DNA from: Pycnococcus provasolii
Taxonomy: Eukaryota; Chlorophyta; Pseudoscourfieldiophyceae; Pseudoscourfieldiales
Reading direction: 5' to 3'
Assembly: GCA_049487715.1 (NCBI GenBank)
Contig: CP150554.1
Location: 682,001 to 746,000, forward strand
Length of the DNA: 64,000 nucleotides
The notes beneath the pieces are model-generated. The model made no database searches. It was not told the origin of the DNA and worked only from the letters and a program-made list of their open reading frames with translations. Both the position numbers and the translations under genes were made by a program. Every line of letters starts with the position of its first letter. The stretch's first letter is position 1. Positions 10,901 to 25,900 of the stretch are shown in pieces.

Positions 10901-13900
10901 ATTTGGTGCGTATCGTACGTCAAGCACCAACGACTGGCCAAATCCTGCGGAAGGTGAGGCGAAGGAGCTGTACATCACATCGCACAACTACGTGGACTTT
11001 GATGCACGCGCACGTGTGAAGATTGGCGGCATTTTCTTCGACGGCAAAGGAAGGCAAGCCAGCGACGGGCCGAATGCATTTAGCGAAGTCTCGAGTCAGG
11101 ACGCAGCAAAGCTTGATGGAAAAACGTGGAATCCCGATTATGGCGATCTTCCCAACACCATCCGCGGCGATGGATCACTTCGTATCAATGCAGGACGAAA
11201 GGCTGGGAAGACGCTCGACGATGGCCAGCGATCGGGTCTTATCACTATCACGGGAGGCTCCACACGTTACGACGATCTGATTACCGGCGACGTTGTTGTT
11301 GAATCTGGTGGTGCTGGCTATACGAAATGGGTGGGCACGACTGGCAATGTGACGGTACGTACCTCGGTGAGTCCCAACGATGGCAGTACTGGACAGATCG
11401 AAATGTATACGGGAACCGTTCCGAAGGGCGATTCAGGTAATATAACCATCGCCACGGGCCATTCTGGAGACAAATCGGATGGATATAGCTACGAAGGCAT
11501 GTCCGGTTATGTGTGGATTCGCACCGGCAGCTCAGGTGCAAAGTCATCTGGTGACGTGAACATCACGAACGGCCACTCTTCGGGATCACATGGTGGCTCT
11601 GTTCGCGTGTACGCGGGCAACACCACCATGGACAGCAAGAATGCATACGGCGGCGCCTTTCACGTCAACGGAGGCTACAGTGCGCAAGGCATTGGCGGTA
11701 ATGTCTCGATTGTCGGAGGTCACGGCATGCTGGGCGAATCTGTGGAGGGAAGTCTCGAATCAAATGCGAAGTATCCCGGTTTTGGTGGCGACGTGTCGCT
11801 ACATGGCGGGCCGAGTACAAAGAACATCGGAGGCTCAATTAAGCTTACGTCGGGTATCACGGGTTACACCGGCGATCTTAGTCATGCTAACATAAAGTTC
11901 GGCGCGGCAACACGGTATGCCTTCGAAGTTAGCTCCGAAATCAGGCCGCTGAATGGTCCCCATCGCACGGGTGACGTGATCATCGGAACCGCCTCCACGG
12001 TTAGCGCGCATACTGGTGGGCTGAATATCAGCACCGGTGATAGCGCAAACAGTATAGCGGGCGACATTTACATGAGAAATGGCATGTCTTCATACTTCGG
12101 AGCTAATATGACGCTCGAAGCTGGCGAGGCTACCGAGCAGGCAGCATCGGCTACTGGAACCAAGGAATTTCCCGTTAACTATCCCGAGGGAGGTACAGTT
12201 ACCCTAATGGGAGGCCGAGCTACGAATTGGAACGCAATTGGCAAGGGAGGAAACGTGTCCTTGTTCGGTGGCGATGGTGTGCAGTACGGAGGACACATTT
12301 TTGTCAATGGCGGGCAATCGAGCTCAGAGCAGGGTCGCCGAGGAGGCGAGATCAAGATGATAACAGGCACGGGCAAGACCCACTCTGGCGATTTTTGGTT
12401 GAACACTTCTGATTCAGGTGAAATCGGTGGCGCTGGCAGCTTTTACTTCCGCACTGGTGAATCTACCGAATTGGCTGAATTGAACTACTATCCCGACGGC
12501 GACGAAGATTTGGGCCAAAAGGGTCAGGGTGGCAATTTCACGATCGAGCTGGGAACAAACAACGCAGCGCAGGCAAACGGAGCTATGTACACCATGTTGG
12601 GAGGAGACTCGTCGACGAAAGCGCAGGGAAATGGTGGCAACGTTCTGATGGAGTCAGGTCACGGCCTTGCGGGTCCCGGCGGTGAATTTACGATCAAGGC
12701 TGGTGACGGCCATGGCGCGGAAGGCTTTCGCACCAACTGGCCGCTAGGCAGTGCGGAGCGTGGGTATGGCTGGGGTGGTAACATTTCGCTCATAGCCGGC
12801 TCGTCATCTTACAAAAATGGCGGTTCTATTCTAATGCTTTCCGGCGACCCGGGCATGGACGGAACTTCTCGATCCGGCAACATAAGCCTCATCACCAACG
12901 ACGCCTTTGACCGTTCGAATTCTTTAATGTTTGAGCGCTACCTCAACAATGCCGGCACACCGCGAGCCGACGGTGAAAAGTTGGACAAGCCTGGACCGGA
13001 CTACGGCATTTCGGGTCAAATGCAATTCCGTACAGGTGAGGCATACACAGATTCCGGACTGATTGACATTGTCACCGGCAACAGCACCGAGGGGGACACC
13101 GGCGGTGTGAACATTCGTGCTGGCAATGGTGGCAATCTGTACGGATCGGTTCAAGGCGTCGGCGGTGATGTCAACATTACCTCTGGAACTGGAGGATCTT
13201 ACTGCACAGGCAAGCAAGTGTCCAGTCCAGCAACAGCAACTGGCTGCGCCGACGGGGACGTCCGAAATAATGATGGAAGCATATTCATGAATGCAAAGAA
13301 GCATGCAAATATAACGGGAAACCAACGTGTTGTGATCCGTGGCGGGGACGCGTTGGACGAAATGTACAACTCCTTTGAATACAAGTCTCACAATGGAGAC
13401 TACGAGGGAGGAACAATTGACCTTTGGGGTGGCAATTCGGAACACAACCTGGGCGGCTACATCCAGATTCATGGTGGAGAGGGTCATTCATTCCACGGAG
13501 GTCCCATCGAGATCATCTCTGGCGTTGGAAATAGTACCAACCAGGCTGGCGAGGGTGGTGGCAATCGTTGTGGCGCTGGCACCTTTGGTCTGGAAATACC
13601 AACGTCCCCGACGTCTCCTGGATGGTGCAATGCTAAGGTTTCGTCGGGAAATGTGACGATATTTAGCGCTGATGCATTTCCCAGCGTATTTCGCACCGTC
13701 TCCACAGGAGTATCGGGAAACTTCTCGATGGGAACGGGAGACGCCGGAAACGGAAATTCTGGAGATTTGCTTGTGTCAACAGGTGATGCCGTTCGTGGTC
13801 GCGGTGGTCATATGATCTTTGAGATTGGCAACGGAACAGACCAGCTCGGCTTTGGTGGAGACGGTGGGTCGACGACTTTCGCCACGACCCCCGGCTCAGG

Positions 13901-16900
13901 GGGAGAGAGCGGCGGATCTTTCCTAGTGACTGCCGGACTTGCCGCAGCACATCGCCAAGAGGGTGGTAATATCTCAATGACGGCTGGTCTGGGAGTCTCT
14001 ACGTACGGAAATTCGGCGGCAGAAGATTCGCACACGGCGGGTGGCGATATGTGGTTTACCGCTGGAGATGCTGAAGTTGCACTGAAGTATACGCAGCTGT
14101 CGTCAGGTTTGCCGTGGGTTCCGTTCGAACTCCCTCCGGACAACTTCGCGTTGCGGAGGGTACCATACGGTGACGGAAAGGAAAATGGTGGCAACATTCA
14201 ATTGAAAGGCGGCGAGTCAATGCGGGGTGAAGGTGGAAATGTCACTTTCCTTGGCGGGTCATCGGACAATCATCTCGGCGGGTGGATTGAACTCTTCGCT
14301 GGCGAGTCGCGGGGAGGAATAGGTGCTTGTGACCCAACTGGTTATAATGGCGCATCCACCCCGATGTGTGATCAAGGAGGTTCAGTGAACATTACCGCCG
14401 GTGTTTCTGCGAATTCCTTTGGAGGCAATGTATCGATCACGTCCGGTACAAGCAAGGCAACCTCCTCTGGAAACATTGTTGTGAAAACGCCTGATGCTGG
14501 CGGATCAAGTGGACAGAGTGGAATGGGTGGGGTGAGCGGTGCGATGACTTTTGACACCGGAGGCACCACCAATGGCTACTCAGGAGCTTACAACGTAACC
14601 ACGGGCAACGCAATAGACGGCGGAGCTGGTGATATATCTCTAATCGTCGGATCCAACTTGTACATGAATGCTGGTACTGGATTGTTCCATGGCGGCAAAG
14701 TTAGAGTGAACGCAGGAGTGAACAATCAGCACGGCATGGCTGGTGGCGTTGTTGACATTGATGCTGGAAGTGGCGGTTCAATAGGTGGAGATGTTCACAT
14801 TAACGCAGGACTTGGCATCGACACCGCGGGCGGCTATGTTCGCATTCAGGCGGGTAATACGTCTGCTGCCTTTACTGATGGAGTCGCATCTGGCGGTTGT
14901 CAAGCTACCTCGTCGTCCGCCCCTTGCGTTATTGGCGAGTTTGATTACAAGAATCACGCTGAGGGTGGACACATCCAGCTATTCTCTGGCGAGTCGGTGC
15001 ATGGTTCTTCCGGTGATATTCACATGAAGACTCCAGATTCAGGAACATACGGCGTTTCAGGAGACTTCGAAGTCTTTACCGGCCTGTCTCATTTTGGTGA
15101 CTCAGGAGACATAAGCTTACAGACTGGTCCCAGCGATGCTGCATCTGGAGGCGACATCAACCTCTTTGTTGGACACGGCAACTACACAGATGGTGGTTAC
15201 GTTCAAATCGTCGCTGGTGAAACCCGAGATTCGAACAGTTCTGGTGGAATTGTGCATATCGTAGGAGGAAATGGCACGTATGGGGTGAATGGAAGTACTG
15301 CTGTACCATCGGGAGGCAGTGGCGGAGATGTCATCATTGACGGCGGCAAAGGCTATGGCCAAAACAACGTCACGGATGTCGGTGGAAGTGTTCAGATTAC
15401 AGGTGGGCGCGCAACTAGTTCTTTCGGTGGACACCTTCTTCTCACATCGGGTTTCAGCAACTCCACATCGTCTGGAGAAATCATTTTGTTCACTGATGAC
15501 GCTGGAACTTGTGGTGTGAGTGGAAATCAGACACTGTTGACGGGAGACTCAACGTGCGGCAAAACTGGATCGATTCGCTTTTACACAGGCGATGCAACCA
15601 ATGGCTCTGGAGGTGATATCGAGGCAAGAGTCGGATCAGGTGATACAGGAGATGGAGGTAATGTCTTCATTGACGCTGGCTTGACCACTGCGCCAAATAT
15701 GACAGGTGGACGCATCGAAGTTCGAGCCGGTACAGCGACTCAGGGAGGTGGCGGTGCGCTGATCATGCGTTCTGGTATTGGCAACGCGACGGATAGCGGT
15801 TCAGTCACAATATACACACCCGAATCTGGCGTGGCAGGCGTGAGCGGAAGAATTTCGCTAAACACAGGCTACGCCAATGCCGGTGATTCTGGCGACATTC
15901 TGGCTGTCACTGGTAACACCGTGACGGGTCGTGGAGGCGACATTCGCATGTCTGTGGGCGATGGGTCGGTTGGACATGGCGGAGACATCTTCATGCTTGC
16001 AGGCAGGACGTTTGACGAGAACGGCAACGGTGGTACTATAGTGATGGAGGCTGGAAATGCCGCAAACACCGATGGTTCCTCGCAGGGCGGCGGCTTCATG
16101 CTGAGCGGCGGCGATGCCTTGGCGAATGTGGTGGCAAATTGTGACATGGCCACGTTCGATTGCAGCGGCACGATGGTGAATGCGAGCGTGTACTACGCTG
16201 TGACTCGCGGATGCGAGCGCATTTGCTCGAATGGCGATTACACGTGCAATGGCATGGATGTCGACGCCGTGACGGTCGCTGCGATTTACGCGGGATGCAC
16301 TCAGCAGTGCCAGGGTGGAAAGATGCAGATAACTGCGGGAGACGCTCACGTGGGTAGCGGAGGACTTGTTCGCATCATGGGCGGATCGAGCATCGACTCG
16401 AACGGCACTGGCCGTGGCGGAGATGTGCACATTGAGGGTGGAAGCTCAAACTCTCACTTCGGAGGCTCCGTGTACGTGACTAGTGGCACGAGTGAAGCTT
16501 CCACAACGAGCGGAGATGTTGTGATTCGTACACAGAACGGCGGATCAAATGCCAACAGCGGCGACATCGAAGTAGCAACGGGTAGTTCGTGCAATGGCGA
16601 CACCGGCACACTGACGCTCGTGACCGGAACAGCAGTGGGAGGCCACGGCGGCGATATCACGATTGCCGTGGGCGATGGCGACACCAACAACGGTGGCGAC
16701 ATGGCGTTCCGATCCGGCCGCACGACTGCCCAAAATATGACTGGTGGCAATATGATGTTCACCGCCGGCATAGGCGACTTGGGCGACGGTGGCGCCATGT
16801 CCTTCACGACAGGAAAGGGTCGAACAGGCAACAGCGGTGCGATGACGCTGCTTACTGATGACGCAGGAGACAGCGGCGTGAGCGGCTTCGTCCTCGTAGA

Positions 16901-19900
16901 GACCGGAAACACGACAAGTGGAGAGTCTGGGTACATCCAGTTGACGACCGGCGATGCGAATCTTGGATCAGGAGGTGACATTCGCGCGCTCGTCGGAACC
17001 GGCAACTTCGGAGACGGCGGCGACGTGATCATCAATGCTGGCGACACGACGGACGCCGAGTACACTGGAGGAAGCGTCTACATTTCCGCTGGCGACGGCA
17101 ACTCGACGGACGGGACGGACGGCGGCGACGGCGGAGACATCATCATCATCGCCGGCGAGTCGCTGGGCGGCAACGAGACGATCGACAACGGCGGCGACGT
17201 GATCGTGACGGCCGGATACGCCGCGACAGGCTACGGAGGCAACGTGACGGTGATGACGGGCTTCAGCAACTCTTCGTCGAGCGGCGCCATGACGCTCGCG
17301 ACGGCTGACTCGGGCGCTGCGGGCGTGTCTGGTGCGATGAGCCTGTCCACGGGCGACGCGACGGACGGCGGAAGCGGAGATTTCTCCGTCATTACCGGTA
17401 ATGCGACGAACGGCAACGGCGGCGACATCATGCTTTGGTCTGGCACCGGTGACGTCGACGATGGTGGAAATGTTTACATTGATGCCGGTGATACAACCGC
17501 AGTGAATAGGACTGGCGGCTACGTCCGAATTCAAGCTGGTACAGCGACTCAGGGAGGTGGCGGTGCGCTGATCATGCGTTCTGGTATTGGCAACGCGACG
17601 GATAGCGGTTCAGTCACAATATACACACCCGAATCTGGCGTGGCAGGCGTGAGTGGAACAATTTCAATGAGCACAGGCTACGCCCATGCCGGTGATTCTG
17701 GCGACATTCTGGCTGTCACTGGTAACACCGTGACGGGTCGTGGAGGCGACATTCGCATGTCTGTGGGCGATGGGTCGGTTGGACATGGCGGAGACATCTT
17801 CATGCTTGCAGGCAGGACGTTTGACGAGAACGGCAACGGTGGTACTATAGTGATGGAGGCTGGAAATGCCGCAAACACCGATGGTTCCTCGCAGGGCGGC
17901 GGCTTCATGCTGAGCGGCGGCGATGCCTTGGCGAATGTGGTGGCAAATTGTGACATGGCCACGTTCGATTGCAGCGGCACGATGGTGAATGCGAGCGTGT
18001 ACTACGCTGTGACTCGCGGATGCGAGCGCATTTGCTCGAATGGCGATTACACGTGCAATGGCATGGATGTCGACGCCGTGACGGTCGCTGCGATTTACGC
18101 GGGATGCACTCAGCAGTGCCAGGGTGGAAAGATGCAGATAACTGCGGGAGACGCTCACGTGGGTAGCGGAGGACTTGTTCGCATCATGGGCGGATCGAGC
18201 ATCGACTCGAGCGGCACTGGCCGTGGCGGAGATGTGCACATTGAGGGTGGAAGCTCAAACTCTCACTTCGGAGGCTCCGTGTACGTGACTAGTGGCACGA
18301 GTGAAGCTTCCACAACGAGCGGAGATGTTGTGATTCGTACACAGAACGGCGGATCAAATGCCAACAGCGGCGACATCGAAGTAGCAACGGGTAGTTCGTG
18401 CAATGGCGACACCGGCACACTGACGCTCGTGACCGGAACAGCAGTGGGAGGCCACGGCGGCGATATCACGATTGCCGTGGGCGATGGCGACACCAACAAC
18501 GGTGGCGACATGGCGTTCCGATCCGGCCGCACGACTGCCCAAAATATGACTGGTGGCAATATGATGTTCACCGCCGGCATAGGCGACTTGGGCGACGGTG
18601 GCGCCATGTCCTTCACGACAGGAAAGGGTCGAACAGGCAACAGCGGTGCGATGACGCTGCTTACTGATGACGCAGGAGACAGCGGCGTGAGCGGCTTCGT
18701 CCTCGTAGAGACCGGAAACACGACAAGTGGAGAGTCTGGGTACATCCAGTTGACGACCGGCGATGCGAATCTTGGATCAGGAGGTGACATTCGCGCGCTC
18801 GTCGGAACCGGCAACTTCGGAGACGGCGGCGACGTGATCATCAATGCTGGCGACACGACGGACGCCGAGTACACTGGAGGAAGCGTCTACATTTCCGCTG
18901 GTGACGGCAACTCGACGGACGCGACGGACGGCGGCGACGGCGGAGACATCATCATCATCGCCGGCGAGTCGCTGGGCGGCAACGAGACGATCGACAACGG
19001 CGGCGACGTGATCGTGACGGCCGGATACGCCGCGACGGGCTACGGAGGCAACGTGACGGTGATGACGGGCTTCAGCAACTCTTCGTCGAGCGGCACGATG
19101 ACGCTCGCGACGGCTGACTCGGGCGCTGCGGGCGTGTCTGGCGGCATGAGCCTGTCCACGGGCGACGCGACGGACGGCGGCAGCGGTCACTTCTCCTTGG
19201 TGACGGGCGACGCGACGAACGGCAACGGCGGCGACATCACGCTTGCGATCGGCACGGGCGACTTCGACAACGGCGGCGACGTGCTGATCATGGCTGGCGA
19301 CACGACGGACGCCGAGTTCAAGGGCGGCGACGTGACGATCAAGGCTGGCGACGGCAACTCGACGGACGCGACGGACGGCGGCGACGGCGGAGATATCATC
19401 ATCACCGCCGGCGAGTCGCTGGGCGGCAACGAGACGATCGACAACGGCGGCGACGTGATCGTGACGGCCGGATACGCCGTGACGGGCCACGGAGGCAACG
19501 TGACGGTGATGACGGGCTTCAGCAACTCTTCGTCGAGCGGCACGATGACGCTCGCGACGGCTGACTCGGGCGCTGCGGGCGTGTCTGGCGGCATGAGCCT
19601 GTCCACGGGCGACGCGACGGACGGCGGCAGCGGTCACTTCTCCTTGGTGACGGGCGACGCGACGAACGGCAACGGCGGCGACATCACGCTTGCGATCGGC
19701 ACGGGCGACTTCGACAACGGCGGCGACGTGCTGATAATGGCTGGTGACACGACGGACGCCGAGTTCAAGGGCGGCGACGTGACGATCAAGGCTGGCGACG
19801 GCAACTCGACGGACGGGACGGACGGCGGCGACGGCGGAGATATCATCATCACCGCCGGCGAGTCGCTGGGCGGCAACGAGACGATCGACAACGGCGGCGA

Positions 19901-22900
19901 CGTGATCGTGACGGCCGGATACGCCGTGACGGGCCACGGAGGCAACGTGACGGTGATGACGGGCTTCAGCAACTCTTCGTCGAGCGGCACGATGACGCTC
20001 GCGACGGCTGACTCGGGCGCTGCGGGCGTGTCTGGCGGCATGAGCCTGTCCACGGGCGACGCGACGGACGGCGGCAGCGGTCACTTCTCCTTGGTGACGG
20101 GCGACGCGACGAACGGCAACGGCGGCGACATCACGCTTGCGATCGGCACGGGCGACTTCGACAACGGCGGCGACGTGCTGATCATGGCTGGTGACACGAC
20201 GGACGCCGAGTTCAAGGGCGGCGACGTGACGATCAAGGCTGGCGACGGCAACTCGACGGACGCGACGGACGGCGGCGACGGCGGAGACATCATCATCACC
20301 GCCGGCGAGTCGCTGGGCGGCAACGAGACGATCGACAACGGCGGCGACGTGATCGTGACGGCCGGATACGCCGCGACAGGCTACGGAGGCAACGTGACGG
20401 TGATGACGGGCTTCAGCAACTCTTCGTCGAGCGGCGCCATGACGCTCGCGACGGCTGACTCGGGCGCTGCGGGCGTGTCTGGCGCGATGAGCCTGTCCAC
20501 GGGCGACGCGACGGACGGCGGCAGCGGTCACTTCTCCTTGGTGACGGGCGACGCGACGAACGGCAACGGCGGCGACATCACGCTTGCGATCGGCACGGGC
20601 GACTTCGACAACGGCGGCGACGTGCTGATCATGGCTGGCGACACGACGGACGCCGAGTTCAAGGGCGGCGACGTGACGATCAAGGCTGGCGACGGCAACT
20701 CGACGGACGCGACGGACGGCGGCGACGGCGGAGATATCATCATCACCGCCGGCGAGTCGCTGGGCGGCAACGAGACGATCGACAACGGCGGCGACGTGAT
20801 CGTGACGGCCGGATACGCCGCGACAGGCTACGGAGGCAACGTGACGGTGATGACGGGCTTCAGCAACTCTTCGTCGAGCGGCGCCATGACGCTCGCGACG
20901 GCTGACTCGGGCGCTGCGGGCGTGTCTGGCGCGATGAGCCTGTCCACGGGCGACGCGACGGACGGCGGAAGCGGAGATTTCTCCGTCATTACCGGTAATG
21001 CGACGAACGGCAACGGCGGCGACATCATGCTTTGGTCTGGCACCGGTGACGTCGACGATGGTGGAAATGTTTACATTGATGCTGGTGATACAACCGCAGT
21101 GAATAGGACTGGCGGCTACGTCCGAATTCAAGCTGGTACAGCGACTCAGGGAGGTGGCGGTGCGCTGATCATGCGTTCTGGTATTGGCAACGCGACGGAT
21201 AGCGGAGCTGTGAGTATCTTCACGCCTGAGTCTGGCGTGGCAGGCGTGAGCGGAGGAATCTCGCTAAACACGGGCTACTCGAATGCCGGTGATTCTGGCG
21301 ACATTCTGGCTGTCACTGGTAGCACCGTGACGGGTCGTGGAGGCGACATTCGCATGTCTGTGGGCGATGGGTCGGTTGGACATGGCGGAGACATCTTCAT
21401 GCTTGCAGGCAGGACGTTTGACGAGAACGGCAACGGTGGTACTATAGTGATGGAGGCTGGAAATGCCGCAAACACCGATGGCTCCTCGCAGGGCGGCGGC
21501 TTCATGCTGAGCGGCGGCGATGCCTTGGCGAATGTGGTGGCAAATTGTGACATGGCCACGTTCGATTGCAGCGGCACGATGGTGAATGCGAGCGTGTACT
21601 ACGCTGTGACTCGCGGATGCGAGCGCATTTGCTCGAATGGCGATTACACGTGCAATGGCATGGATGTCGACGCCGTGACGGTCGCTGCGATTTACGCGGG
21701 ATGCACTCAGCAGTGCCAGGGTGGAAAGATGCAGATAACTGCGGGAGACGCTCACGTGGGTAGCGGAGGACTTGTTCGCATCATGGGCGGATCGAGCATC
21801 GACTCGAACGGCACTGGCCGTGGCGGAGATGTGCACATTGAGGGTGGAAGCTCAAACTCTCACTTCGGAGGCTCCGTGTACGTGACTAGTGGCACGAGTG
21901 AAGCTTCCACAACGAGCGGAGATGTTGTGATTCGTACACAGAACGGCGGATCAAATGCCAACAGCGGCGACATCGAAGTAGCAACGGGTAGTTCGTGCAA
22001 TGGCGACACCGGCACACTGACGCTCGTGACCGGAACAGCAGTGGGAGGCCACGGCGGCGATATCACGATTGCCGTGGGCGATGGCGACACCAACAACGGT
22101 GGCGACATGGCGTTCCGATCCGGCCGCACGACTGCCCAAAATATGACTGGTGGCAATATGATGTTCACCGCCGGCATAGGCGACTTGGGCGATGGTGGCG
22201 CCATGTCCTTCACGACAGGAAAGGGTCGAACAGGCAACAGCGGTGCGATGACGCTGCTTACTGATGACGCAGGAGACAGCGGCGTGAGCGGCTTCGTCCT
22301 CGTAGAGACCGGAAACACGACAAGTGGAGAGTCTGGGTACATCCAGTTGACGACCGGCGATGCGAATCTTGGATCAGGAGGTGACATTCGCGCGCTCGTC
22401 GGAACCGGCAACTTCGGAGACGGCGGCGACGTGATCATCAATGCTGGCGACACGACGGACGCCGAGTACACTGGAGGAAGCGTCTACATTTCCGCTGGCG
22501 ACGGCAACTCGACGGACGCGACGGACGGCGGCGACGGCGGAGATATCATCATCATCGCCGGCGAGTCGCTGGGCGGCAACGAGACGATCGACAACGGCGG
22601 CGACGTGATCGTGACGGCCGGATACGCCGTGACGGGCTACGGAGGCAACGTGACGGTGATGACGGGCTTCAGCAACTCTTCGTCGAGCGGCACGATGACG
22701 CTCGCGACGGCTGACTCGGGCGCTGCGGGCGTGTCTGGCGGCATGAGCCTGTCCACGGGCGACGCGACGGACGGCGGCAGCGGTCACTTCTCCTTGGTGA
22801 CGGGCGACGCGACGAACGGCAACGGCGGCGACATCACGCTTGCGATCGGCACGGGCGACTTCGACAACGGCGGCGACGTGCTGATCATGGCTGGCGACAC

Positions 22901-25900
22901 GACGGACGCCGAGTTCAAGGGCGGCGACGTGACGATCAAGGCTGGCGACGGCAACTCGACGGACGCGACGGACGGCGGCGACGGCGGAGATATCATCATC
23001 ATCGCCGGCGAGTCGCTGGGCGGCAACGAGACGATCGACAACGGCGGCGACGTGATCGTGACGGCCGGATACGCCGTGACGGGCTACGGAGGCAACGTGA
23101 CGGTGATGACGGGCTTCAGCAACTCTTCGTCGAGCGGCACGATGACGCTCGCGACGGCTGACTCGGGCGCTGCGGGCGTGTCTGGCGGCATGAGCCTGTC
23201 CACGGGCGACGCGACGGACGGCGGCAGCGGTCACTTCTCCGTGGTGACGGGCGACGCGACGAACGGCAACGGCGGCGACATCACGCTTGCGATCGGCACG
23301 GGCGACTTCGACAACGGCGGCGACGTGCTGATCATGGCTGGTGACACGACGGACGCCGAGTTCAAGGGCGGCGACGTGACGATCAAGGCTGGCGACGGCA
23401 ACTCGACGGACGCGACGGACGGCGGCGACGGCGGAGACATCATCATCACCGCCGGCGAGTCGCTGGGCGGCAACGAGACGATCGACAACGGCGGCGACGT
23501 GATCGTGACGGCCGGATACGCCGTGACGGGCCACGGAGGCAACGTGACGGTGATGACGGGCTTCAGCAACTCTTCGTCGAGCGGCACGATGACGCTCGCG
23601 ACGGCTGACTCGGGCGCTGCGGGCGTGTCTGGCGGCATGAGCCTGTCCACGGGCGACGCGACGGACGGCGGCAGCGGTCACTTCTCCTTGGTGACGGGCG
23701 ACGCGACGAACGGCAACGGCGGCGACATCACGCTTGCGATCGGCACGGGCGACTTCGACAACGGCGGCGACGTGCTGATCATGGCTGGTGACACGACGGA
23801 CGCCGAGTTCAAGGGCGGCGACGTGACGATCAAGGCTGGCGACGGCAACTCGACGGACGCGACGGACGGCGGCGACGGCGGAGACATCATCATCACCGCC
23901 GGCGAGTCGCTGGGCGGCAACGAGACGATCGACAACGGCGGCGACGTGATCGTGACGGCCGGATACGCCGTGACGGGCCACGGAGGCAACGTGACGGTGA
24001 TGACGGGCTTCAGCAACTCTTCGTCGAGCGGCACGATGACGCTCGCGACGGCTGACTCGGGCGCTGCGGGCGTGTCTGGCGGCATGAGCCTGTCCACGGG
24101 CGACGCGACGGACGGCGGCAGCGGTCACTTCTCCTTGGTGACGGGCGACGCGACGAACGGCAACGGCGGCGACATCACGCTTGCGATCGGCACGGGCGAC
24201 TTCGACAACGGCGGCGACGTGCTGATCATGGCTGGTGACACGACGGACGCCGAGTTCAAGGGCGGCGACGTGACGATCAAGGCTGGCGACGGCAACTCGA
24301 CGGACGCGACGGACGGCGGCGACGGCGGAGATATCATCATCACCGCCGGCGAGTCGCTGGGCGGCAACGAGACGATCGACAACGGCGGCGACGTGATCGT
24401 GACGGCCGGATACGCCGTGACGGGCCACGGAGGCAACGTGACGGTGATGACGGGCTTCAGCAACTCTTCGTCGAGCGGCACGATGACGCTCGCGACGGCT
24501 GACTCGGGCGCTGCGGGCGTGTCTGGCGGCATGAGCCTGTCCACGGGCGACGCGACGGACGGCGGCAGCGGTCACTTCTCCTTGGTGACGGGCGACGCGA
24601 CGAACGGCAACGGCGGCGACATCACGCTTGCGATCGGCACGGGCGACTTCGACAACGGCGGCGACGTGCTGATCATGGCTGGTGACACGACGGACGCCGA
24701 GTTCAAGGGCGGCGACGTGACGATCAAGGCTGGCGACGGCAACTCGACGGACGCGACGGACGGCGGCGACGGCGGAGATATCATCATCACCGCCGGCGAG
24801 TCGCTGGGCGGCAACGAGACGATCGACAACGGCGGCGACGTGATCGTGACGGCCGGATACGCCGTGACGGGCCACGGAGGCAACGTGACGGTGATGACGG
24901 GCTTCAGCAACTCTTCGTCGAGCGGCACGATGACGCTCGCGACGGCTGACTCGGGCGCTGCGGGCGTGTCTGGCGGCATGAGCCTGTCCACGGGCGACGC
25001 GACGGACGGCGGCAGCGGTCACTTCTCCTTGGTGACGGGCGACGCGACGAACGGCAACGGCGGCGACATCACGCTTGCGATCGGCACGGGCGACTTCGAC
25101 AACGGCGGCGACGTGCTGATCATGGCTGGTGACACGACGGACGCCGAGTTCAAGGGCGGCGACGTGACGATCAAGGCTGGCGACGGCAACTCGACGGACG
25201 CGACGGACGGCGGCGACGGCGGAGATATCATCATCACCGCCGGCGAGTCGCTGGGCGGCAACGAGACGATCGACAACGGCGGCGACGTGATCGTGACGGC
25301 CGGATACGCCGTGACGGGCCACGGAGGCAACGTGACGGTGATGACGGGCTTCAGCAACTCTTCGTCGAGCGGCACGATGACGCTCGCGACGGCTGACTCG
25401 GGCGCTGCGGGCGTGTCTGGCGGCATGAGCCTGTCCACGGGCGACGCGACGGACGGCGGCAGCGGTCACTTCTCCTTGGTGACGGGCGACGCGACGAACG
25501 GCAACGGCGGCGACATCACGCTTGCGATCGGCACGGGCGACTTCGACAACGGCGGCGACGTGCTGATCATGGCTGGTGACACGACGGACGCCGAGTTCAA
25601 GGGCGGCGACGTGACGATCAAGGCTGGCGACGGCAACTCGACGGACGCGACGGACGGCGGCGACGGCGGAGACATCATCATCACCGCCGGCGAGTCGCTG
25701 GGCGGCAACGAGACGATCGACAACGGCGGCGACGTGATCGTGACGGCCGGATACGCCGTGACGGGCCACGGAGGCAACGTGACGGTGATGACGGGCTTCA
25801 GCAACTCTTCGTCGAGCGGCACGATGACGCTCGCGACGGCTGACTCGGGCGCTGCGGGCGTGTCTGGCGGCATGAGCCTGTCCACGGGCGACGCGACGGA

